DNA of 64,000 bases, taken from positions 62,001 through 126,000 of the forward strand of contig DDSV01000052.1 of assembly GCA_002344215.1 (NCBI GenBank), read 5' to 3'. The stretch comes from Akkermansiaceae bacterium UBA2381 (GTDB lineage Bacteria > Verrucomicrobiota > Verrucomicrobiia > Verrucomicrobiales > DEV007). The notes beneath the pieces are model-generated. The model worked only from the letters and a program-made list of their open reading frames with translations. It had not been told where the DNA came from and ran no database searches. A program made the translations under genes and the position numbers. Of this stretch, positions 42,719-51,049 are shown one piece after another (positions within the stretch are counted from its first letter, which is position 1; each line of letters opens with the position of its first letter).

Positions 42719-45165
42719 CGTTTCCTCATCAGCTCAGAGACCGCCACGGCGTGAACCATCTCCTTGATGCGGTAATCACTTTTCTTCGCCTCGGCAGCGA
42801 TGGCGTTGATGTCTTCCTCGTCGTCGAAAGTCAAAACTCGACGAATCCCGTAGGTGCAGAGGTGTTCGATGAAGGCCCGGGCGACCGTGTCGCGGTCTTC
42901 GAGCAGCAAACGTTTGAACTCGTTCGCGTCCTTAAAATCTCGTCCATCAGGCAGTTTTCCGGAGGGATTGACCAGCGGGTCCTCACCAACTCCCGCCGCG
43001 ACCTTCTCGTGGGTGCGCCATTGGCCGATCGCATCGTAGTTGTCCCAGGCGAGACCGAGGGGGTCGATCCTCGCATGGCAGGCGGCGCAGTTCGCGTCGT
43101 TGGCGTGGGCCTCAAGTTTCTCGCGGAGCGTGGCCTTGGGACTTTTAGGCGGATTGGGCTCGATCGCAGGCACGTTTGCAGGCGGGGGCGGCGGTGTCTT
43201 GCCGAGCACCACCTCGCTGAGCCAGACACCGCGGTGAACCGGGCGTTGCCGCGTGCCGTCGGAGGTCAACCCGAGCACCGCACCCATCGTGAGCAGGCCG
43301 CCGCGCCTATCCTCGGGTTTGAGCGAGACCCGCTGGAAGTCGCCGGTCTTCGGCTCGGGCAAGCCGTAGAAATCGCAGAGCCGGGCATTGGCCACGGTCC
43401 AGTCGGAATCAATAAATCCATCGATTGGCAGGTTCCTGACAAACATCTCACGGAAGAACTCCACCGGCTCCGAACGCATGCTGGCTTCCAGCCACGCGTC
43501 GTAGGCGGGGTAGAGCTTTTTGTCCGGCGGGAACATCCCGACGCGGTGCAGTTGCAGCCACTGCCGCGCGAAGTCATCGATGAAGCGGCTGGCTTTGCTG
43601 TCGGTCAGCATCCGATCCACTGCTTTCGTGAGGCCATCACCATTCAGGGTGCCGTCTTTGGCTGCGGTGAAGAGCGCCTCGTCGGGCATCGAACTCCAGA
43701 GGAAATACGAAAGCCGTGAGGCGAGCTCCGGATCCGTGAGTCGTTCGCGGGCCACGGTGTCACCCTCGACAAGGTAAAGGAAGTGCCGGGAGGTCAGCAC
43801 CCCCTGCAAGGCGACACGATAGGCGTCCGCCATTTTCTCACCCGCCTCGCGCTCCTCGCGATAGGATTCCATATACTCCGACAGCTCCTCCTTTTTCACC
43901 GACCGCCGCCAGGCGCGTTCGGCGAAATGTTGCAAGTGCTCCGCGACCACTTCGGGCGTGGCGTCATCAGCGGGCACCACCTCCTTGCGCCGGGTTTTTT
44001 CCGCATCGGACACCAGCGGTCCCTCCCATTCGATCCAATCGAGCAGCACCGTGGAGAAAAGGCCGTTTCCCTTGTCGTCAAACATCTGCGGCGCGTTCGG
44101 ATTCAGGAGCAGGGTCTCGCTGCTGTGCGTGAAAATGTAGCCACTCCGGCTGCCGAGCGCATTGCGGAAGGCCGCACCCTGTCTGCGATCCACCACATCG
44201 GTGGCCACCACGCAGAAGTCCAGGGTCGCGGGCATCTCGAGAAACACTTCGAACTCATAGACCTGCGGTTTGTCCTCCGGTGCCGTGAGATCAAACTCGA
44301 TGAGACCGTCCACCGTCTCCTCGCCCGTCCGCTTGCCGATACTGAGGTGAGCCGGTTGACCGCCAACCGGACGGATCCCGCTCGCCTGAATTCGGACCTT
44401 ATAGAGCCCGCTGTGCTCCGGTCCCGTTTTTCCGAACCAGTGGGGCGCGAGCGCGGTCTGGGTGTTGCCGGGATAGAGGAGATAACGCAGCGGCCGTTTG
44501 ATTCCGAAACGGTCCAGCGCCGCCTGCTGATCCTTCCCGCCGCCATAACGCAAGTCGGCCGCCGTCTGGCGGACCTTGCGAGCCTCGCTCGACGACGTGG
44601 CGGGAAAGGCGCGATCCAGCACCAGTTCCGCCGCGCGGTAATAACGATCCACATGCGACGGCGAGAGCGAAAGCTCCGACCCGATGCGCTCAAACCCGTG
44701 CCAGCGCGTATCCTCGTTCAGTTCACCCGGCTTGGTGGGATCGTAACGCACCCCGAGCAGGTCATAGACCGTATTTTGATATTCCTTCCGGCTCAGGCGA
44801 TAATGCGCCACCGCCGGGCGCGCCGCCATCCGCGCCGCGCGTCCCTCTTTGATGCGTGAATCGAGACTCGTGACAAAGGCCGCCATCTCTTCCTGCGTCG
44901 GTCGCTTTTCCTTTTTGGGGGGCATCTCGCCGGAATTGACCTGTTCGATCACCTCGGCCCAGTGATGAGTGTCCTCACCGAGGGCGAAATCGCGCGAAAG
45001 CTCATCGATCCGTAAATCCCCCTTCTCCTTTTCCGGACCATGGCAACTGAGGCAATGCGTCTCGAGGAAGGCATCAAACGGTTCCGCCCCGCGGACCGCA
45101 CCCGTCAGGACAACAGCGCTGGCGAAGATCGTGCAGGAGCAGCATAGAGCTCGAAAGGTAAACAT
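42715..45165 (-). CDS. Secreted DUF1587/DUF1592/DUF1588-type c-type cytochrome
   Basis: 816 aa from ATG 45165. After a signal peptide the PSCyt1-like domain has C38-L-S-C-H and MPPKKEKRPTQEE. The DUF1587 region (YRLSRKEYQNTVYDLLG, ~125-140), DUF1592, DUF1588 and DUF1585 parts follow, with a second CxxCH (CAACH) in the ANCAACHARIDPLGLAWDNYDAIG block near residue 720. The family pairs with DUF1552 proteins and is exported; its electron-transfer or polymer-degrading function is not established. It appears to start the long minus-strand run; ATG 45192 is a weaker start. Confidence 0.88.
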   Translation of the reverse strand: MFTFRALCCSCTIFASAVVLTGAVRGAEPFDAFLETHCLSCHGPEKEKGDLRIDELSRDFALGEDTHHWAEVIEQVNSGEMPPKKEKRPTQEEMAAFVTSLDSRIKEGRAARMAARPAVAHYRLSRKEYQNTVYDLLGVRYDPTKPGELNEDTRWHGFERIGSELSLSPSHVDRYYRAAELVLDRAFPATSSSEARKVRQTAADLRYGGGKDQQAALDRFGIKRPLRYLLYPGNTQTALAPHWFGKTGPEHSGLYKVRIQASGIRPVGGQPAHLSIGKRTGEETVDGLIEFDLTAPEDKPQVYEFEVFLEMPATLDFCVVATDVVDRRQGAAFRNALGSRSGYIFTHSSETLLLNPNAPQMFDDKGNGLFSTVLLDWIEWEGPLVSDAEKTRRKEVVPADDATPEVVAEHLQHFAERAWRRSVKKEELSEYMESYREEREAGEKMADAYRVALQGVLTSRHFLYLVEGDTVARERLTDPELASRLSYFLWSSMPDEALFTAAKDGTLNGDGLTKAVDRMLTDSKASRFIDDFARQWLQLHRVGMFPPDKKLYPAYDAWLEASMRSEPVEFFREMFVRNLPIDGFIDSDWTVANARLCDFYGLPEPKTGDFQRVSLKPEDRRGGLLTMGAVLGLTSDGTRQRPVHRGVWLSEVVLGKTPPPPPANVPAIEPNPPKSPKATLREKLEAHANDANCAACHARIDPLGLAWDNYDAIGQWRTHEKVAAGVGEDPLVNPSGKLPDGRDFKDANEFKRLLLEDRDTVARAFIEHLCTYGIRRVLTFDDEEDINAIAAEAKKSDYRIKEMVHAVAVSELMRKR

Positions 45166-45523
45166 GTCGCTTTGATAGATGGTCCAGAGCATAATAGATT
45201 TCAGGAGTTTCCTAACTCACGCGAACGCGGAAAGGTCTGTCATCCGTAAATCGGGAAGCTTGCCAGGCAAGTCTACGATTTTATGATCCAAATCTCAATG
45301 GAGGCTGGTGATGAATCCTGCAAGAGAGTCGAACTTGAAACGCGACCAGAAACCTTAGCTCAGCTTGGGATCGGAGCGATAAGACGGTAGAATTTCAACC
45401 GGGAGACGTCGACTCTTTTTCGAGAACCAGTCTTCGCTGTCTCAGATGATGAGGCCAAGCGGTCCCCCGGGACTGCTTGAACCGAGGCTTGCCTTCGCCG
45501 GTCGGGCCATCCATCCTGCCCCG
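45166..45523. other. Divergent promoter region between the cytochrome operon and a sulfatase
   Basis: No gene is visible. TATTAT (minus strand, 45196-45191) could be a -10 for the leftward operon, without a good -35. A tight CTTGCC/GGCAAG hairpin lies near 45257-45269. Some open frames here are too poor in family signal to call. Confidence 0.4.
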
Positions 45524-46879
45524 ATGAAACCCCTCTTTGCCCTCGCTTGCCTCGCTCTCTCCGCTGCCGCCGCTGCGGCGGATCGGCCGAATATCATCTT
45601 TATTCTTTGCGACGATCTCGCCCAGGGCGACCTCGGGTGTTACGGACAAAAACTCATCAAGACGCCTAACCTCGACCGCATGGCTGCCGAGGGGACGCGT
45701 TTTCCCCAGCTCTACTCCGGCACCAGCGTGTGCGCGCCGTCGCGATCCTCACTGATGACAGGCCTACACACGGGGCATTGTCCGATCCGCGCGAACCGCG
45801 AGATCAAGCCCGAGGGGCAGAAACCGCTGCCGGACGAAACGGTGACCGTCGCGCAGATCCTGAAATCCGCCGGCTATGCGACGGCCTGCTTGGGGAAGTG
45901 GGGCATGGGCATGTTCGAGACGACCGGCAGTCCGCTGAAAAAAGGATTCGATCATTTCTACGGCTACAATTGCCAGCGTCACGCCCACAGCTACTTTCCG
46001 AAATACCTCTGGAACGATGAGCAGCGGGTCGAACTCGACGGCAAGACCTACGCGCCGGAGTTGATCCAGCAGGATGTCGAGGGCTGGGTGCGGGCGAATG
46101 CGGAGCGTCCCTTCTTCCTGTTTTATGCCATCACTCTGCCGCACGGAAAATTCGAAATCGACGAGCTCGGCAGCTATGCGGACGAACCGTGGACCGATCT
46201 CCAGAAATCCTACGCAGCCATGGTGACGCGGCTCGATAGCGATGCCGGCCGCCTCTTCGCCTTGTTGAAAGAACTCGAAATCGACGACAACACCCTCGTA
46301 ATATTTTCCGGCGACAATGGAGCATCATTTGATCCGGAGTCCGAGGTGGGGCGGCTTTTTGATCAGGACATGGGCGGCAAACTGCGCGGTTACAAGCGCG
46401 CACTTTACGAGGGCGCACTGCGTCAGGCGGGGATCGTGCGCTGGCCCGGCAAGGTGCCGGCCGGTGCCGTTTCGGAAGAGCCGTGGGCTTTTTGGGACTT
46501 CCTCCCGACGGCCGCCTCGCTCGCGGGAGCAACCCTGCCCGAAGGCCATACCTTTGACGGACTCGATATCTCGGCCCTGCTCATGGGCGACAAGGAGCCG
46601 CAGCGCGAGTCCTTTTACTGGGAACTGCACGAGGGAACCTCACTCCAGGCGGTGCGCTTCGACGGGCATTGGAAGGCGGTGAAAAACGGACCCGGGGCAA
46701 AGATCGAGCTTTACGATCTCTCAGTCGATCCCGCCGAGGCAAACGATCTCGCGGCAACACATCCTGACAAAGTGAAAACCGCGGCCGCCCTCATGGCCTC
46801 GTCGCGAACAGAGCACCCCGACTGGCCTCTCGTGGAAAAACCCAAAGGTAAAGGCAAGGGAAAAGGAAAAGCGAAGTAA
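45524..46879 (+). CDS. Secreted sulfatase with Lys-rich tail
   Basis: 451 aa from ATG 45524; the frame is open to 45446 but the signal peptide (MKPLFALACLALSAAAAAAD) begins at the inner ATG. RPNIIFILCDDLAQGDLG, C70-A-P-S-R, GKWGMGMF (Trp-Gly in place of Trp-His), and FSGDNGASFDPE give the sulfatase signature. The GKWG instead of GKWH is notable since the His usually helps in catalysis or leaving-group binding. It ends in KPKGKGKGKGKAK, a basic low-complexity tail. Confidence 0.88.
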   Translation: MKPLFALACLALSAAAAAADRPNIIFILCDDLAQGDLGCYGQKLIKTPNLDRMAAEGTRFPQLYSGTSVCAPSRSSLMTGLHTGHCPIRANREIKPEGQKPLPDETVTVAQILKSAGYATACLGKWGMGMFETTGSPLKKGFDHFYGYNCQRHAHSYFPKYLWNDEQRVELDGKTYAPELIQQDVEGWVRANAERPFFLFYAITLPHGKFEIDELGSYADEPWTDLQKSYAAMVTRLDSDAGRLFALLKELEIDDNTLVIFSGDNGASFDPESEVGRLFDQDMGGKLRGYKRALYEGALRQAGIVRWPGKVPAGAVSEEPWAFWDFLPTAASLAGATLPEGHTFDGLDISALLMGDKEPQRESFYWELHEGTSLQAVRFDGHWKAVKNGPGAKIELYDLSVDPAEANDLAATHPDKVKTAAALMASSRTEHPDWPLVEKPKGKGKGKGKAK

Positions 46880-46889
46880 CAGGCAGACC

Positions 46890-47080
46890 TCACCGCTGCA
46901 CCACGACCAGCCAATCCTCGTCCGCATTGGCGGACGCCTGACCGAGCTAAAAAGGGCTCAGTTCGGTGTCACGCTCTCTTGCGAAGGGACCGTCGAGGGT
47001 CAGGGTGACCTTGTGCCACTGCTTCAGTTCGTCGGTGATGGCGACGGAGTCGTTGGCGTCGATGCGCGAAGACAAGTGCC
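46890..47080 (-). pseudogene. Remnant of a DUF5060-type glycoside hydrolase
   Basis: On the minus strand, 47066-46950 encodes IDANDSVAITDELKQWHKVT then LTLDGPFARERDTELSPF and a stop. KQWHKVTLTLDGP and the NPF-like tail recall the DUF5060 domain at the N-terminus of DUF4038-type glycoside hydrolases. After the stop, 46946-46890 reads ANADEDWLVVVQR and stop, like the C-terminus of such an enzyme. So the middle seems deleted. Family assignment is from pattern memory and moderate. Confidence 0.5.
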
Positions 47081-47104
47081 GGATTCTTCGTAAGCTATCA
47101 GACC

Positions 47105-47968
47105 ATGAAACGCCGCACTTTCCTCCACACCACCGCCCTCGCCTCCCTCGCCGGTCAGGTCGATGCCCTGCGCGCGGCCACTGTCGGCATGCAGATCAAA
47201 ATCGGAGCGTGTGACTGGACGATGAAACTCGCCGCGCAACCGGCCGCCCTCGATCTCGCGAAACGCATCGGACTCGACGGCGTACAGGTCGACTTCGGGA
47301 GCACACCCGATGCCGAAGGATGGCTGCCGCTCTTCGACGAAAAGCTGCAGGACACCTACCTCGCCAAATCCGCCGAGCTGGGGATCGCAGTCCCCTCGCT
47401 CGCCCTCGCCGTGCTCAACGGAGTGCCGCTCAAGAGCGAACCCGAGGCCGAGAAGTGGGTCCTCGCGAGTCCCAACGTCGCCCAACGCCTGAAGGCGCGC
47501 TGCGTGCTCCTCGCCTTCTTTGGAAAAGGCAGCCTCGCCGGCGACGAGGCCGGGATCGAAAAGGTCACCGGCATTCTCAAGAAACTCGCGCCCCTCGCGG
47601 AGGAAGCGGGCATTATCTACGGCATCGAGTCCACCCTCAAGGTGCCTGTGTTGGAAACGATCCTCGACGCCGTCGCTTCGCCTCACATCCAGGTCTGGTA
47701 TGACGTCGCCAACATGGACAAAGAGGGCGAAGACTACGGCGAAGCCATCCGCCGGCTCGGCAAAGAGCGCATCTGCGAATTTCACGCCAAGGATTTCGAA
47801 GGCCTCTACGGAAAGGGCAACATCGACTTCGCCAAGATGCGCGACGCCATGCGCGACATCGGATGGCACGATGCCTGGGTCCACATTGAGGGTACCCAAC
47901 TTCCGAACGGGGTGGAGCCGGATGTTCGCTATGACGCGGAGTATTTGCGCGGGGTGTTTGGGGGGTAA
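47105..47968 (+). CDS. Sugar phosphate isomerase/epimerase-like TIM-barrel protein, exported
   Basis: 287 aa. MKRRTFLHTTALASLAG is a Tat-like signal. The body is a xylose-isomerase-like (AP endonuclease 2 superfamily) TIM barrel: GACDWTMKL, GLDGVQVDFG, GIIYGIESTL with a metal-ligand Glu, VWYDVANMD and EFHAKDF, giving the usual Glu/Asp/His/Glu metal set in part. It may epimerise or isomerise a sugar released by the hydrolases. A fragment of its C-terminal end recurs at 57496-57551. Confidence 0.85.
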   Translation: MKRRTFLHTTALASLAGQVDALRAATVGMQIKIGACDWTMKLAAQPAALDLAKRIGLDGVQVDFGSTPDAEGWLPLFDEKLQDTYLAKSAELGIAVPSLALAVLNGVPLKSEPEAEKWVLASPNVAQRLKARCVLLAFFGKGSLAGDEAGIEKVTGILKKLAPLAEEAGIIYGIESTLKVPVLETILDAVASPHIQVWYDVANMDKEGEDYGEAIRRLGKERICEFHAKDFEGLYGKGNIDFAKMRDAMRDIGWHDAWVHIEGTQLPNGVEPDVRYDAEYLRGVFGG

Positions 47969-48619
47969 GGGGATATGCTCCCTGCAAATATTGGGCGGTG
48001 AAGAATGTTGGAGCTGCTTTCAATTTTTTACCGCCCCTCTTTTTCCCGACTTCCCGAGTGCGTTGAAGCGCGAAGCCCCCTCCATCAGAGAACATGTTGC
48101 AACCTGCCGACTCTCCGGAGCCCAAACAGGGTCTGGTCTAGCAGCGAACAGGGTCAGGCGGAGCGGGGGAAAACGGAGTGCGGCAATAACCTTTGAGGTG
48201 TTACGGTTCTGGATGGTCTGGGCTGATATAAATCCCGATCCGCTGCTTCGGGAGGCGGGCGTTAGGGGCGACAGGATTCAGACAATTCTTGATTCCCGTC
48301 CCCTTTCGCTGCGAAGGATGGGAGGCAAATTCTAGACTCTAGGACCGACCAGAAACTAGCGCGCCCACCTCCACTCGACTGCGTCGATGCTGTGGCTTTC
48401 CTCCGGGAAGGCGAGCTTGGTACCAAAAAACCGGAGGAGGCACACCCTCCCGAATACTGAAGCCAAGCGAAAGCATGACCGAAGAGCGGATCGCCATAAC
48501 GGGTGAAGCGGCCAGAAATGTGCTCACCGCCCATTGATACTCAGGACGAACCCGAAGAAGGCTTGGAGCCAACAGGAAATCGTTTCGGAGGCATTAGGCG
48601 CATGGTTAGCGAAATCTAA
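47969..48619. other. ~650-nt region without a convincing gene at the border of the ubiquitin-like cassette
   Basis: Short open frames exist on both strands but none has a start, ribosome site and family signal together. No tRNA, integrase or clear att repeat is visible. It may be decayed DNA or an uncharacterised noncoding element and marks the left edge of the accessory cassette. Confidence 0.4.
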
Positions 48620-49063
48620 CTAGATCTCTCGTCCAAACAAACGTCCTCGTAATCGTGTCCAAAATCCCTTTGATTCAGATCCGAGAGTGGTAGGCTCAGG
48701 GGGAAGATGTGCTTGGGGTGGCTGCTCGAAGAATTTTCGCTTTACGTTTCGATCCCGCTGGCGTCCCTCAGAGACCTGATCCGCCGACCAAGGAAGAGCT
48801 TCGATGGCTTTCCCCTGTTTAATAATGTAGTGAGATCGACAAGGGAAACTCCAGTTCCCGATGGAAGGCCAGAGGGTGATTGTCTCTCCGTCGAATGTCA
48901 TCTTCCAATCTGTCGGCGAGAATGGGGTTATGACCTCCTCGCCGCATCCACAGCAGCAGGAATGTGCCGCCGTCGCGTATTCCATGGAGACGTATAGTAC
49001 GCCCGAATCGAGAAGGTCGGGAATGTTCTCCACGAAACGGTGTTCCAAGCGATCGTAGTTCAT
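48620..49063 (-). CDS. DUF6527-family protein, Cys-rich, ubiquitin-like cassette
   Basis: 147 aa. The core VLYVSMEYATAAHSCCCGCG with ITPFSPTDWKM and PSIGNWSFPCRSHY matches DUF6527, a family that occurs with bacterial ubiquitin-like and ThiF genes. H34, C36-C38, C40, C75 and H78 form a likely zinc site. The last ~45 residues are Pro/Arg-rich and probably disordered. It overlaps the E1-like gene by 4 nt. Function unknown; a structural or ligase-like role in conjugation is possible. Confidence 0.82.
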   Translation of the reverse strand: MNYDRLEHRFVENIPDLLDSGVLYVSMEYATAAHSCCCGCGEEVITPFSPTDWKMTFDGETITLWPSIGNWSFPCRSHYIIKQGKAIEALPWSADQVSEGRQRDRNVKRKFFEQPPQAHLPPEPTTLGSESKGFWTRLRGRLFGREI

Positions 49064-50235
49064 GGCTGGTGGTCGGCGTTAAGGAGGAGGTTTCCATCCG
49101 TGGTGTAGGTGCTGTGGTGCTCCCGCTCGAAGTCACGATAGAAACCACGAATCTTCTTCCACCTGTGGACGGCGAGGACGGCGTTGAACGCGTTGAGATC
49201 CGCTACTTGAATATTGGACGAGTAGAGATCGCCGTCCTCATTTTGATCAACGGGGACTCGACCCTGGAAATGATCACGCATTTCGGGGGTGCTGGTCGTA
49301 ACACGGAGAATTCCACCCAACGAGTCACCATCGAGTTCAAGGCCCATGCCCATGTCGATAAAAGAAACGTTCATCGACTCCAGCTTCGCGATAATCGCAC
49401 GCTTCGCCGCCCCCCCAGGCATGGAGAGGAAGGCGAATGTGATGCCGTCCAACAGGTCGAGGTTGTTCTGATTGAGATAGACCGGATGGGCGACAATTCC
49501 CCGATGCATCTTCGAGTAGATCGCCTTGTAGTAGTCGACCTTCTTCGGGGCCTCCCGCAGCTCTTCAATAGATGGCGCGCCGGGCGAGCGGAAGGCGTTG
49601 TGCTGAAAGTACAGATCACCATCGAAAAGCCGGATTTCTGGAACTGGGGTTTTCGCGACGAAATCCAGAACGTAGGACCCGGTACCGCCAAGCCCGATGA
49701 TGGCCAGTCTATCGAAAGACAATCGATCCGTGAGGGTGCCGATACCCACTCGATCGGAAGCGGTCTCGACGTAGTTGAAAACACTTTCATCTTCTTCGTC
49801 GGGCTCCCGAAACGTTCGTGCGGTCACTCCCGGCTGAAGAACCGCTGCGTGACCTGCGAGCAGTGCGGCATATGTCGTCATCTTGTGATAGTAGTCCGTG
49901 TAACCCTCGGCAGGCTTACTGGAGAACTGGTGATCTGCCCTCACCCCGTTACCCAGATCGAATACCTTGCTGGCGATCGTTATCTTTGTCAGCGGAGCCC
50001 CCTTGGCGTTGCAAGGGTGCGCGCCGTCAAAAAAGGCGACATGGGTGTCGGGTGTTTGGGTTTTATCACCTGCGAGCGTCAGGCTCGAGATCAAAGAACC
50101 AGTCTTGATCTCACGAGCAGCGTTGACGTAGGGCACTTCCCGCATGACAAGGAATCCCCCGACCACTTGGATGAAAAACCCCTCATCACGGAGCCGCTTC
50201 AGGTCAGGGCTACGATTTATCAGTTCTCGTGACAT
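49060..50235 (-). CDS. ThiF/E1-like adenylyltransferase with possible E2-like N-terminal domain
   Basis: 391 aa. Residues ~172-391 form a ThiF/E1 Rossmann domain: IIGLGGTGSYVLD (nucleotide loop, 181-186), FDGD (204-207) with downstream Arg216, and the Met-rich FLSMPGGAAKRA. Residues 1-165 match the DUF6791-type N-terminal domain and contain FFDGAHPCNAKG. C75 in that HPC is the only cysteine of the whole protein, so any thioester would have to form there, not in the E1 domain. This resembles an E2 HPN/Cys region. It would activate the neighbouring ubiquitin-like protein. Overlaps genes on both sides. Confidence 0.85.
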   Translation of the reverse strand: MSRELINRSPDLKRLRDEGFFIQVVGGFLVMREVPYVNAAREIKTGSLISSLTLAGDKTQTPDTHVAFFDGAHPCNAKGAPLTKITIASKVFDLGNGVRADHQFSSKPAEGYTDYYHKMTTYAALLAGHAAVLQPGVTARTFREPDEEDESVFNYVETASDRVGIGTLTDRLSFDRLAIIGLGGTGSYVLDFVAKTPVPEIRLFDGDLYFQHNAFRSPGAPSIEELREAPKKVDYYKAIYSKMHRGIVAHPVYLNQNNLDLLDGITFAFLSMPGGAAKRAIIAKLESMNVSFIDMGMGLELDGDSLGGILRVTTSTPEMRDHFQGRVPVDQNEDGDLYSSNIQVADLNAFNAVLAVHRWKKIRGFYRDFEREHHSTYTTDGNLLLNADHQP

Positions 50236-50965
50236 TGAAGATCGTTCCTTTCTTTTTTACTTTGACCCGACCGCCCTCGCTGAGTTCTCCAGCGAGAGGT
50301 CGCGAGGCGGCGTTACGATAGGTCATCGAAAAGCAGATATTGGGACCCCCACCCCCAGGGAACGCGAGTTCGACTACCTGTTCATACGTGACATCTTCAC
50401 TTTCCACTGTCCGCGGCCGAGAATTCACAATTATCTCGTAGGTAGTGACGGGCTTCGGGCCGATGACGAAACGTTCCACTCCCGGAGCCGTCAAATCGAT
50501 CAAGTCATCCCGTTCGACGAGCTGGTCCTCGCCACCACGCATCTCTAGGAAGACAGCCTTGTCTTCGCCAACTTCCGCTAACTTATAAAGCGCTGCTCCC
50601 GGAATGGCCGGCTTACCCCACTCCAACTGCCGGTCGGCGAGGTTCAGTTTGTAATCTCGGTCGGCCTGAAAGGCGACGAATCGTTCGGCCCCCCGACCGC
50701 GGAGATCAAAGGGTTCGTCGAGACGGACATCTTCGAAATCCCCGCCTTCAAGGATTGCGAAGAGGCTGTAGTCGTCCCCGGAATCGAGGCCAGCGCTCTC
50801 AAGAATCTGCCGTCCGAGAGGAACCGGATCTGCCACCGTGAGAGGCCGGAAGTTGAGATCGCCCAGAGCGAATTGGAAACGATAGTTTCGTGCTCGGCGA
50901 AGAGGCCGATCCTCGCGTAGGGCTTCGCCCACATCATCACAATCAATTAGTTGCTTAGTCGTCAT
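50210..50965 (-). CDS. Protein with three ubiquitin-like domains (multiubiquitin)
   Basis: 251 aa. Three beta-grasp repeats: ~27-102 (NYRFQFALGDLNFRPLTVAD), ~103-171 (YKLNLADRQLEWGKPAIPG) and ~174-249 (TYEIIVNSRPRTVESEDVTY, with PGGGGPNICFSMTYR). Each shows the beta-hairpin, helix, beta, beta order typical of ubiquitin-like folds and the Multi_ubiq family. The last ends NVTRTDKS with no Gly-Gly, so conjugation would need an unusual terminus or processing. It overlaps the E1-like gene by 26 nt. Likely the modifier or a scaffold of the cassette. Confidence 0.85.
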   Translation of the reverse strand: MTTKQLIDCDDVGEALREDRPLRRARNYRFQFALGDLNFRPLTVADPVPLGRQILESAGLDSGDDYSLFAILEGGDFEDVRLDEPFDLRGRGAERFVAFQADRDYKLNLADRQLEWGKPAIPGAALYKLAEVGEDKAVFLEMRGGEDQLVERDDLIDLTAPGVERFVIGPKPVTTYEIIVNSRPRTVESEDVTYEQVVELAFPGGGGPNICFSMTYRNAASRPLAGELSEGGRVKVKKKGTIFNVTRTDKS

Positions 50966-51049
50966 AATACATCAGTCGTTGAATTTGGCGCAGGGGAATC
51001 CCGCGTTTAATGGATCAATCGACAGAAGGAATGACGACCGGTAAAAAAA

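Noticed and set aside
48262..48572. Overlapping short minus-strand frames in the left border
   Set aside because: Two overlapping frames read equally well with no start signal; treated as noncoding.
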